This document shows positions 53,958 through 61,249 of a DNA stretch of 64,000 nucleotides, in pieces. Below the pieces are notes generated by a model that was not told the origin of the DNA, did no database searches, and worked only from the letters and a program-made list of their open reading frames with translations. This DNA is from Stenotrophomonas sp. NA06056 (GTDB lineage Bacteria; Pseudomonadota; Gammaproteobacteria; Xanthomonadales; Xanthomonadaceae). The stretch lies in contig NZ_CP054931.1 of NCBI RefSeq assembly GCF_013364355.1, forward strand, positions 2,480,001 through 2,544,000, given 5' to 3'. Position numbers and translations under genes: made by a program. Within the stretch, counting starts at the first letter, position 1; each line of letters begins with the position of its first letter.

Positions 53958-54938
53958 ATGCATATCTCAACACTGGTCGAGCTGCTCGGCAGCAAGGGCT
54001 CTGATGTCCGTCTGCAGGCATGGTTCGCACAGCACGGTATCGGCAAGCCGCCGGCCACGATCAGCGCGAACCAGGGGCAGAAGTCAGTCAAGGACAAACG
54101 CCACGACATGGAGTTCTACTTTGCCTTCGACATCATCAACGATCGCTTCTATCCACCCACCAGCGGAGCGCGTGGCAGCCTGCTGAGCCACTTCAAGTCC
54201 GCCACCCTGTTCAGTCGCCGCCCCAAGGGCAATCCGCCAAAGCCCGAAGGCTTCTGGGACGGATACGTGCAGCCTGCAGCGACACTCCAGGACTGCCTGG
54301 CGTATTTCAACGGCGTGATGGAAGAGTTTGGCGATACCGTCTACTTTGAAAAGCCGCTGACCGGGGACGTGGAAATCAAACTCTGGTTCTGCAAACGCAG
54401 GCAGCGCGTGGACACCATCCAGCTCAATCTGTGTGAGGACCGCGAGTTCATCAGCCATCATGATTTCGACCCTGGCAATGAACACAACACCACCCCGCAG
54501 GCGGCAACGCTGGTACTGAAGTGGCTGTTCGATCGCCGGCACCTGCGGGTGCCGAAGGCACTGTACGAGACAGGCCTGGAGGATGATCACCAGGCGATCC
54601 TGCGCTTTGCCGATCAACATCTTGGCAACCACGTCTGGGCAGGCCAGCTTCACGATTCACCTGCGCTGCGCAGCGTGCTGGCCCACACCAGGACCACCCG
54701 CCCCCTGCAACTGGACAACGGCAGCTCCCTGCACCTGTTCGACAAGTGGCTGTACCTGAAGGCAGGTAGGGTATGGGAACGGCATCAGGCCCTCTACAAC
54801 GACGACACACTGGCGGACTGGGGTGCGAGCGTGGATGCGTTCGAGCGTGCAGTAGTGCTTGATGCCACGCAGCGACAAGCTTTCCTGGCACTCCTGGACG
54901 ATGCCTACCTGCGCGTTCAGCAAGCGCGGCCGGCCTGA
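53958..54938 (+). CDS. Hypothetical protein, 326 aa
   Basis: A soluble protein opening MHISTLVELLGSKGSDVRLQAWFAQHGIGKPP with no signal peptide or helix. It has aromatic-rich stretches (MEFYFAFDIINDRFYPP, GFWDGYVQP) and LNLCEDREFISHHDFDPG. The look is that of an immunity-type or accessory protein, but no family is recognised. It lies 65 bases downstream of the lipoprotein hydrolase gene on the same strand, GC use is slightly lower than its neighbours, and the ATG at 53958 follows GAGGCAATGGA. Confidence 0.7.
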   Translation: MHISTLVELLGSKGSDVRLQAWFAQHGIGKPPATISANQGQKSVKDKRHDMEFYFAFDIINDRFYPPTSGARGSLLSHFKSATLFSRRPKGNPPKPEGFWDGYVQPAATLQDCLAYFNGVMEEFGDTVYFEKPLTGDVEIKLWFCKRRQRVDTIQLNLCEDREFISHHDFDPGNEHNTTPQAATLVLKWLFDRRHLRVPKALYETGLEDDHQAILRFADQHLGNHVWAGQLHDSPALRSVLAHTRTTRPLQLDNGSSLHLFDKWLYLKAGRVWERHQALYNDDTLADWGASVDAFERAVVLDATQRQAFLALLDDAYLRVQQARPA

Positions 54939-55016
54939 TCGCATTGGGGGAAATCCCTCATCGTGCGTACGCATCGGGATGTCTAAGCTGACGACTCTCT
55001 TCCGCAGGAGGTTCAC

Positions 55017-55889
55017 ATGAACACGTCAGAGCCCAGCCGTCAGCCCAGCCCCGATCCGGCCGAGCGCGATGCGTTTTTCCCCTCGCCGTATTCGTTGTCC
55101 CAGTTCACCTCGGCAACCACCGATCTGTCCGGCGCGGATTATCCCGATGCCCGTCGTGACGGACGCTGGAAGGTGCTGATGATCGCTGCCGACGAGCGTT
55201 ATCTGCCGACCGCCAACGGCCACCTGTTCTCCACTGGCAACCATCCGGTGGAGACCCTGCTGCCGATGTATCACCTGGACAAGGCCGGCTTCGAGATCGA
55301 TGTGGCCACGCTGTCCGGCAATCCGGTGAAGTTCGAATGGTGGGCCTTCCCGCGCGAGGACCGCGAGATCGGCGGCCTGTACGAGCGCTACGAACCACGC
55401 TTCCGCCAGCCCCGGCAGTTGGACGATGTGGTGGCCGCGCTGGACGCCGGTTCGGACTATGCCGCGGTGTTCATTCCCGGGGGGCACGGCGCATTGATCG
55501 GCCTGCCGGAAAGCCGTGCGGTGAAGGCCGCCCTGCAGTGGGCGATGGACAACCAGCGCCACATCATCACCCTGTGCCACGGCCCTGCCGCGTTGCTGGC
55601 GGCCGGCGTCGATGAGGCCAACGGCGGTTCATTGTTCCGCGGCCATCGGATCTGCGCGTTCCCCGACGCGCTGGATCGACAGACCCCGGATATCGGCTAC
55701 ATGCCCGGGCAACTGCCGTGGTTCTTCGGTGAGCGCCTGGCCCAGCAGGGCGTGCAGATCGTCAACGAGGGCATCGATGGCAGCGTGATGCAGGACCGCC
55801 TGCTGTTGACCGGCGACAGCCCGCTGGCAGGCAATGCGTTGGGCAAGCTGGCCGCGCGTACTCTGCTTGATGCGTTGGCCACGCGCTGA
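55017..55889 (+). CDS. hchA: Hsp31-type chaperone / glyoxalase III HchA
   Basis: A 290-residue DJ-1/PfpI-fold protein. Family features: [20 protein letters not shown] near the start, [42 protein letters not shown] and the nucleophile elbow [13 protein letters not shown] with the catalytic Cys. It removes methylglyoxal as lactate and protects unfolded proteins. AGGAGG stands seven bases before ATG 55017. A LuxR-type regulator gene begins five bases after its stop. Confidence 0.93.
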   Translation: MNTSEPSRQPSPDPAERDAFFPSPYSLSQFTSATTDLSGADYPDARRDGRWKVLMIAADERYLPTANGHLFSTGNHPVETLLPMYHLDKAGFEIDVATLSGNPVKFEWWAFPREDREIGGLYERYEPRFRQPRQLDDVVAALDAGSDYAAVFIPGGHGALIGLPESRAVKAALQWAMDNQRHIITLCHGPAALLAAGVDEANGGSLFRGHRICAFPDALDRQTPDIGYMPGQLPWFFGERLAQQGVQIVNEGIDGSVMQDRLLLTGDSPLAGNALGKLAARTLLDALATR

Positions 55890-55894
55890 TCGAC

Positions 55895-56599
55895 ATGGAC
55901 AGCGTCGTGCCGTCATTGCTGGTGCTGGAACGCGCACGTTCGCTGGCGGCGGTCGGCGCGTTGCTGCGCAGCATCGGCGCGCCGCTGGGCTATGACCGCA
56001 CGTTGATGTTCGCCACCGGCACCGATCTGGAACGCGGCGCGCAGCGCCTGTACTGGATCGAGGGCGATTGGTTCGGGGATGGCACCAGCACTGACGTGGC
56101 GCACTATCTGCATGCGTGCCCGGTCAATCGCCATGTGCTGGACAGCGATGCGCCCTTCTTCTGGAGCAAGCAGCAGGGCATGCGCGGCGAGCGCTACCAA
56201 GTGGTGAAGCAACCACGCGGCGAAGGACTGCACGGCCTGCAGGTGCCCGTATTCGGTGCGACCGGGTTGGAAGGGGCGGTCAGCTGGGGCGGGCGCACGA
56301 TCGACGCATCTCCATCGGCACGCTTGCTGCTGGAGCTGATCGGCGCCGCCGCCTTCCGTGCGGCGCATCGGCTGTCTGTCGCCCCGGCGGTTGTGCCTGC
56401 TGGCGCACTCAGCGCGCGCGAGCGTGAGGTACTGCGTTGGGTTGCCGCCGGTCGACGCCAGGCTGACATCGCTGCCACCTTGGGTCTGTCCACGCGCACG
56501 GTGGAAAACCACCTGCGCAGAGCACGCCAGCGGCTGGGCGTTGCGACCACCGCGCAGGCAGTGCGGGCGGCCGGCCGACGGGGTGAAATCGGAGACTGA
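55895..56599 (+). CDS. LuxR-family transcriptional regulator
   Basis: A 234-residue protein with an N-terminal sensor of about 160 residues that resembles the autoinducer-binding fold (PFFWSKQQGMRGERYQVVKQPRGEGLHGLQVPVFG) and a C-terminal helix-turn-helix LSAREREVLRWVAAGRRQADIAATLGLSTRTVENHLRRARQRLGV. No luxI-type gene lies in the window, so it may be an orphan receptor. It is five bases downstream of hchA and almost certainly co-transcribed. Confidence 0.87.
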   Translation: MDSVVPSLLVLERARSLAAVGALLRSIGAPLGYDRTLMFATGTDLERGAQRLYWIEGDWFGDGTSTDVAHYLHACPVNRHVLDSDAPFFWSKQQGMRGERYQVVKQPRGEGLHGLQVPVFGATGLEGAVSWGGRTIDASPSARLLLELIGAAAFRAAHRLSVAPAVVPAGALSAREREVLRWVAAGRRQADIAATLGLSTRTVENHLRRARQRLGVATTAQAVRAAGRRGEIGD

Positions 56600-56685
56600 A
56601 CGAGGCGCGACACTTCCGGCTGCTGCGGTCGCATGCTAAACAGGCCAGGCGCATGTGCGCGATTGCAGAAGCAAGGATGATGCTG

Positions 56686-56916
56686 ATGAAACTGCAACTG
56701 GCCTCGATGGCCGCATTGATGTTGATCGTGGGCAGCATGGCGACGATGGGGGACGCACACGCAGACCCCTCGGGTGGCGACATCTGCGTACCAGTGAAAA
56801 TGGGCCCCCACTATCACCAGCGCTGCGAAACCCACGGCGTCGACGAGAACGGAAATCCCTATACCTGGGTGTACTGGATCGACCAGAACGGCCAGTGGTA
56901 CCTCCCGGCGGACTGA
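56686..56916 (+). CDS. Small secreted protein, paralog 1
   Basis: A 76-residue protein from ATG 56686, which has AAGGA eight bases upstream (an ATG at 56653 would add 11 residues). Signal peptide to about residue 27 (..GDAHA), then a mature part of about 45 residues with two Cys in CVPVKMGPHYHQRC and a hydrophilic tail 'VDENGNPYTWVYWIDQNGQWY'. It is related to the next gene. Function is unknown. Confidence 0.72.
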   Translation: MKLQLASMAALMLIVGSMATMGDAHADPSGGDICVPVKMGPHYHQRCETHGVDENGNPYTWVYWIDQNGQWYLPAD

Positions 56917-56957
56917 TCTGGATTGGACACCGACTACGACTACAAGGAGTGTGATCA

Positions 56958-57200
56958 ATGACGCTGCACAATCGAATGACCGCTTTTTCCTTCGCTGCGG
57001 CAGTGGCACTTGCTGTGCTGGCCCCTTCGGCCCCAGCCCATGCCGCGGAGGTGGTTGGATTCGAGGAAGAGTGCGTCCCGTTCCGCGCTGGATTCGGTAT
57101 CCACCAGCGCTGCATTGCGTATGTGATCTATGACGACGGCACCCGTGAAGCCAGCGACCACTACAACCGCGACGAGAACGGGATGATGTACGACCCCTGA
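56958..57200 (+). CDS. Small secreted protein, paralog 2
   Basis: An 80-residue protein with a signal peptide ending PAHAA and a mature part with CVPFRAGFGIHQRC and DENGMMYDP, the same plan as the preceding gene: two Cys 12 residues apart, HQRC, then a Tyr/Asp-rich tail with DENG. AAGGAG lies upstream of the ATG. The two are a tandem duplication 41 bases apart. Confidence 0.75.
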   Translation: MTLHNRMTAFSFAAAVALAVLAPSAPAHAAEVVGFEEECVPFRAGFGIHQRCIAYVIYDDGTREASDHYNRDENGMMYDP

Positions 57201-57297
57201 TCGCCCAGTAGCATCTGCCGGGCGGTCGCACGCCGTCCGCCCGGCCCTTGCAACCGCCCATCCCGGCATACCGCTGCCCTTGCCTTCCGTGGCATCC

Positions 57298-57319
57298 TCC
57301 ATGAAACCGCTTTCATGGA
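57298..57319. promoter_or_regulatory. LacI-type operator candidate upstream of the EEP hydrolase
   Basis: A 9-bp perfect inverted repeat (TCCATGAAA..TTTCATGGA) around CCGC. The core TGAAACCGCTTTCA has the central CG and TGAAA/TTTCA half-sites of LacI/GalR-family operators. It ends 16 bases before the ATG at 57336. Confidence 0.55.
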
Positions 57320-57335
57320 ATGGAGGGATTCCACG

Positions 57336-58190
57336 ATGTTGTCACGCTTCCGCACGCCCGCGCTCTGCGCACTCCTGGCCTTGGCACTGCCTGCCGTTAC
57401 CTGGGCAGCCTCGCCCGCACCGTTGAAAGTGATGTCCTTCAACGTGCGTACGCCCGCCGACACCGACCCTGGCAAGCGCTGGGAAGACCGCCGCGATGCG
57501 ATGGTCAAGGTGATCCAGCAGGCGCACCCGGCAGTGATCGGCACCCAGGAACTGGTGCTGGAGCAGGCGAACTACCTGGCCGAGCACCTGCCCGACTATC
57601 GCTGGTTCGGCGAAGGCCGGCGCGGTGGCAGTGGCGACGAACACATGGGCGTGTTCTACGACAGCAAGGTGCTGGCGGTGGAAGAGTCCGGCAACTTCTG
57701 GCTGTCCGATACGCCCGAAGTCGCAGGCAGCATCAGCTGGGGCAACCTGTTCCCGCGTATGGTCACCTGGGCCGTGTTCCGCCGCTTGGACGACGGTCGC
57801 CGCTTCTGCTTCATGAACACCCACCTGCCCTACCGCGACGAGGACGAGCCGCGACGCATCAAGGGTGCCGAACTGATCGCAGCACGCGTAAGTACATTGC
57901 CTGCCGATCTGCCTGTGGTGCTGACCGGTGACTTCAACAGCGAACCGGGCGGCGGCACCTACCAGGCCTTCACCCGCGTACTTCAGGACACCCGTCGCCA
58001 GGTCAAGTCGCCGCAGGGTCCGCGGTTGACCTTCCACAATTTCACGGGAACGGCGACCGCCGAGCTGGACTGGGTACTGGTGCGCGGCTTCCATGCGCGC
58101 AGCTTCCTCACCGATGACCGCCGCATCGAGGGCGTGCTGCCCTCCGATCACTTCCCGCTGGTGGTAGAACTGGACTGGCCGAAGCACTGA
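57336..58190 (+). CDS. Secreted endonuclease/exonuclease/phosphatase-fold protein
   Basis: A 284-residue protein with signal peptide (about 1-24, ending TWA). EEP-fold residues: MSFNVRTPADTD, IGTQELVLEQ with the metal Glu, FMNTHLPYRDEDE, VLTGDFNSEPGG, and LDWVLVRG..LPSDHFPLVVEL with the final His. Such exported enzymes act as nucleases, sphingomyelinases or sugar-phosphate phosphatases; this one is not specified. ATG 57336 has GGAGGG upstream. A LacI-type operator candidate lies just before it, hinting at a carbohydrate link. Confidence 0.87.
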   Translation: MLSRFRTPALCALLALALPAVTWAASPAPLKVMSFNVRTPADTDPGKRWEDRRDAMVKVIQQAHPAVIGTQELVLEQANYLAEHLPDYRWFGEGRRGGSGDEHMGVFYDSKVLAVEESGNFWLSDTPEVAGSISWGNLFPRMVTWAVFRRLDDGRRFCFMNTHLPYRDEDEPRRIKGAELIAARVSTLPADLPVVLTGDFNSEPGGGTYQAFTRVLQDTRRQVKSPQGPRLTFHNFTGTATAELDWVLVRGFHARSFLTDDRRIEGVLPSDHFPLVVELDWPKH

Positions 58191-58208
58191 GCAGTGCAGC
58201 GACTCCCG

Positions 58209-58472
58209 CTACGGCGGTGGTCGCTTGCCCAGCAGCCGATACAGCGCCTGATGCTGACTGCGCGCCTGGCAGATGCGTGCGCCGACGGCCAGGAACACGG
58301 CAACGCCGACAAGGCCAATACCCAGCATTGAATCGGGCAGGCGCAGGAAACCGATCACCGCGGCCATTGCGGCGAGCACCAGCAGCATCACCACGGCAAC
58401 TGACAATCCGGCCCCGGGCGGACCGGGATCGCCCAGCAGCGTCCGTTGGGCCGACTGCTTCTGTTCGCTCAT
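58209..58472 (-). CDS. Small membrane protein, 87 aa
   Basis: Two hydrophobic helices (GLSVAVVMLLVLAAMAAVIGFL and MLGIGLVGVAVFLAVGARI) with a cytosolic tail ARSQHQALYRLLGKRPPP. AAGGGAG lies upstream of ATG 58472 (MSEQKQSAQRTLLG). No family is recognised. It stands alone, convergent with the EEP hydrolase gene. Confidence 0.68.
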   Translation of the reverse strand: MSEQKQSAQRTLLGDPGPPGAGLSVAVVMLLVLAAMAAVIGFLRLPDSMLGIGLVGVAVFLAVGARICQARSQHQALYRLLGKRPPP

Positions 58473-58612
58473 GTCCCGTGCTCCCTTGGCTTTTCCCACT
58501 AGTTACACGGTGGACGGTGCTTCCGGCAGAGTCAGAAACGTCATGACGGTGAGAACGCGCGAGGCAACGCACGCGCTACCCTGCCCACACCCTCATTGAG
58601 CGGAGACGGCAC

Positions 58613-58990
58613 ATGGCCCATCGCAGCCGACTGGCCGGATTCATCATCGATTGCCAGGACACGCCTGCCGCAGACAGCGCACGCTTCTGGGCCGCTGCGC
58701 TTGGCCTGCAGGCGGAACCGCCCCGTGCCGAAGGCGACGCAGAGTACGCCGACCTGACAGGTGCGCCGGCAGGCTTGAATGTGGAGGTTCAGCGGGTCGA
58801 TCACCCGTCGCGGGTGCATCTGGATATCGAAAGCGACGACATCGATGCCGAGGCCGAAAGGCTGGAAAAACTCGGCGCCCGCCGGATCGGTTTCGTGAAG
58901 CGCTGGTGGGTGATGGAAGCGCCCACCGGTCATCGTTTCTGCATCGTGCGCATGCGCGATCACGATGCGCCGGCCAACGTCTGGCCATAG
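58613..58990 (+). CDS. VOC family protein (glyoxalase-like)
   Basis: A 125-residue protein of the vicinal-oxygen-chelate fold: FIIDCQDTPAADSARFWAAALGLQ, a middle HLDIESDDIDAEAERLEKLGARR, and WWVMEAPTGHRFCIVRMRD at the end. It is a single copy of the paired beta-alpha-beta-beta-beta modules, expected to dimerise around a metal. The reaction is unknown. It is monocistronic. Confidence 0.85.
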   Translation: MAHRSRLAGFIIDCQDTPAADSARFWAAALGLQAEPPRAEGDAEYADLTGAPAGLNVEVQRVDHPSRVHLDIESDDIDAEAERLEKLGARRIGFVKRWWVMEAPTGHRFCIVRMRDHDAPANVWP

Positions 58991-59033
58991 CGAAAAGAAG
59001 GGGACGGAAGCTGATGCTCCCGTCCCCTGCCGA

Positions 59034-60455
59034 TCAGCGCGCCTGGGCCACGCTCGGCGCCTGCGGTGACTGGCCCCAGCCACCGAGTGCCTTGTACACA
59101 CCTACCACGCTGACGTTGACCTCCGATTCGGCGGCCGCCAGTGCATCATCGGCCACCAGCTGCGTGCGCTGCGCGTCCAGCAGGGTCAGGAAGTCTTCCG
59201 AGCCCTCGCGGTAGCGGATCTGCGCCAGCGATTCGGCACGCCGTGCCGCCTGCGCCTGCTCGACCACGATCGCCAGCCGTGCCTGCTGCTTGGAATAGCG
59301 GGTCAGCGCGTTTTCGGTGTCTTCCAGTGCCAACAGCACAGCCTGCTCATACTGCGCGGCCACGCCTTCGGCCTCGGCCTTGCTGGCACGCAGACGTGCC
59401 TTGACCGTGCCGAAGTCGAAGGCCGCCCAGCTCAGCGACGGGGTCAGCGACCAGGCCTTGTTGTTGCCGTTGACCAGCCCGCTGGCATCGCCGCCGAGGA
59501 AGCCGACGAAACCAGACAGCGACAGCCGCGGGAAGAGATCGGCGGTGGCGACACCGACACGCGCGGTGGCGGCAGCCAGGCGACGCTCGGCCACCCGCAC
59601 GTCGGCACGCTGACGCAGCAGCTCACGGGTATCACCCAGCGGCAATGCCTTGGCAAACGCCGGCACTTCGTGCGGTGCAAGCATGGCGGTCAACACTTCC
59701 GGGCGCTGCCCAAGCAGCACGGCAAGCCGGTTGCGCGACTGCGTCTCGGCCACTTCCAGCAGCGGGATGTCGGCCTCGATGGCCTTCAAGCGTGCGCGGC
59801 TGCTCTGCACGTCCAGCTCGCTGCCGGCACCCAGTTCCCAGCGTGCCTCGGTCAGCCGCTGCGTATCGCGCAGGTTGACCAGGGTGCGCTGGGCTACCGC
59901 GATGCGCTTCTGGGTGCCACGCAACTCGAAGTAGTTGCGTGCCACTTCGGCAGCGATCAGGACCTGCGCGTCGGCGAGGTTGGCCTGCTCGGCATCCAGG
60001 TCGGCACGCGCGGCCTCTGCAGCGCGGCGCTTGCGGCCGAACAGATCCAGCTCCCAGCCCGCATCGAAGCCGAGCTGGTAGCTTTCACTGAACACCCGCT
60101 GCCCACCCAGCTGCGGATCGGGTTGCTTGCGGCGGTCGTAGCTGCCGCCAGCGGTAACGTGTGGTGCCTGGTCGAAGCGGCTCTCGACGAACACTGCACG
60201 GGCCTGGCTGACGCGGGCGACAGCCACGCGCAGGTCCAGGTTGTCCGACAGCGCGCCGTGCACCAGTTCTTCAAGCACCGGATCATCGAACTGTGCCCAC
60301 CAGCTGGCCACCGGCGAGGTGGTGCTGAACACCGGCTGCTGCGCGCCCTGCAGGACGACGGGCTCCTGCACCGGTGCCTTGTAGTTGGGACCGACGCTGA
60401 CACAGCCCGCCAGCACCAGGCTGGAGACGGCCATCGCCAGGGTGCGGATCACCAT
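59034..60455 (-). CDS. smeX: Outer-membrane efflux channel SmeX (NodT family)
   Basis: A 473-residue outer-membrane lipoprotein with lipobox LVLAGC and the family start SVGPNYKAP. Two coiled-coil/TolC-like repeats follow, with 'GFDAGWELDLFGRKRRAAEAARADL' and 'SWAAFDFGTVKARLRASKAEAE'. It is the exit duct of the SmeVWX pump. Its start overlaps the end of smeU2 by seven bases. Assignment to SmeVWX rests on the unusual operon order. Confidence 0.9.
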   Translation of the reverse strand: MVIRTLAMAVSSLVLAGCVSVGPNYKAPVQEPVVLQGAQQPVFSTTSPVASWWAQFDDPVLEELVHGALSDNLDLRVAVARVSQARAVFVESRFDQAPHVTAGGSYDRRKQPDPQLGGQRVFSESYQLGFDAGWELDLFGRKRRAAEAARADLDAEQANLADAQVLIAAEVARNYFELRGTQKRIAVAQRTLVNLRDTQRLTEARWELGAGSELDVQSSRARLKAIEADIPLLEVAETQSRNRLAVLLGQRPEVLTAMLAPHEVPAFAKALPLGDTRELLRQRADVRVAERRLAAATARVGVATADLFPRLSLSGFVGFLGGDASGLVNGNNKAWSLTPSLSWAAFDFGTVKARLRASKAEAEGVAAQYEQAVLLALEDTENALTRYSKQQARLAIVVEQAQAARRAESLAQIRYREGSEDFLTLLDAQRTQLVADDALAAAESEVNVSVVGVYKALGGWGQSPQAPSVAQAR

Positions 60456-61186
60456 GGCAGCACCTCGCCCAGGTAGGTGAAGCTGCCGCTGGCGCCGGAC
60501 TCGCCGATCAGCGACATCTGTACGCTGGAGCGTGCGCCCTCGGCGATTTCGATCTCGCCGTTGCCACCGTTCATATCGGTTTTCACGTAACCGGGGTGCA
60601 CGGTGTTGACCTTGATCGGGGTGCTGCGCAGTTCATGGGCCAGGGCCAGGGTCCAGCTGTTCACCGCGGCCTTGGACGCGTTGTAGGCCGGAATCTTGAA
60701 ATCGTAGATGCCCGAGGTCGGGTCGGCATGCAGCGTCTGCGAGCCCAGCATGCTGGAGACGTTGACGATGCGGCCGGACTTGGCCTGCTTGATCAGCGGC
60801 AGGAAGGCCTGGGTCACCGCCACCAGCGCGTACACGTTGGTATCGAAGGTGCGACGCCAGGTGTCCAGCGACTGCTCCGACGGCAGCTGTGCCGGGTTCT
60901 CGATCATGATGCCGGCGTTGTTGACCAGGATGTCCAGACGGCCGTGGCGCTGGCGCACCTGCTCGACCGCTTCGGCGATGCTGGCGCCATCGTTGACGTC
61001 CAGCTGCAGCGCCTCCACCGGCAGGCCCTCGGCCTGCAGCTTCAGTGCCAGTTCGACGGCGGTTTCGCGCTTGCGCCCGGCCAGCAGCGTGTGTACGCCG
61101 GCCTGCGCCAGCTGGCGCACGGTTTCCAGGCCGATGCCGCGGGTTGCGCCAGTGACCAGCGCGATCTTGTTCTGATGGGTGTTCAT
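60449..61186 (-). CDS. smeU2: Short-chain dehydrogenase SmeU2 within the efflux operon
   Basis: A 245-residue Rossmann enzyme with TGATRGIG (NAD(P) motif near residue 13), NNAGIM, the catalytic Ser of VNVSSMLG and the catalytic YNASK. Its place between the RND pump and the outer-membrane channel genes is distinctive for the S. maltophilia smeVWU2X operon. Its role in efflux is not defined; it might reduce quinones or redox-cycling substrates. Confidence 0.9.
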   Translation of the reverse strand: MNTHQNKIALVTGATRGIGLETVRQLAQAGVHTLLAGRKRETAVELALKLQAEGLPVEALQLDVNDGASIAEAVEQVRQRHGRLDILVNNAGIMIENPAQLPSEQSLDTWRRTFDTNVYALVAVTQAFLPLIKQAKSGRIVNVSSMLGSQTLHADPTSGIYDFKIPAYNASKAAVNSWTLALAHELRSTPIKVNTVHPGYVKTDMNGGNGEIEIAEGARSSVQMSLIGESGASGSFTYLGEVLPW

Positions 61187-61249
61187 GGATTCATTGCCTT
61201 GGTAGGGGGAAGCGGGCGCCGGTGGTTGCCGGCGCCGCTGTTTTCCATG

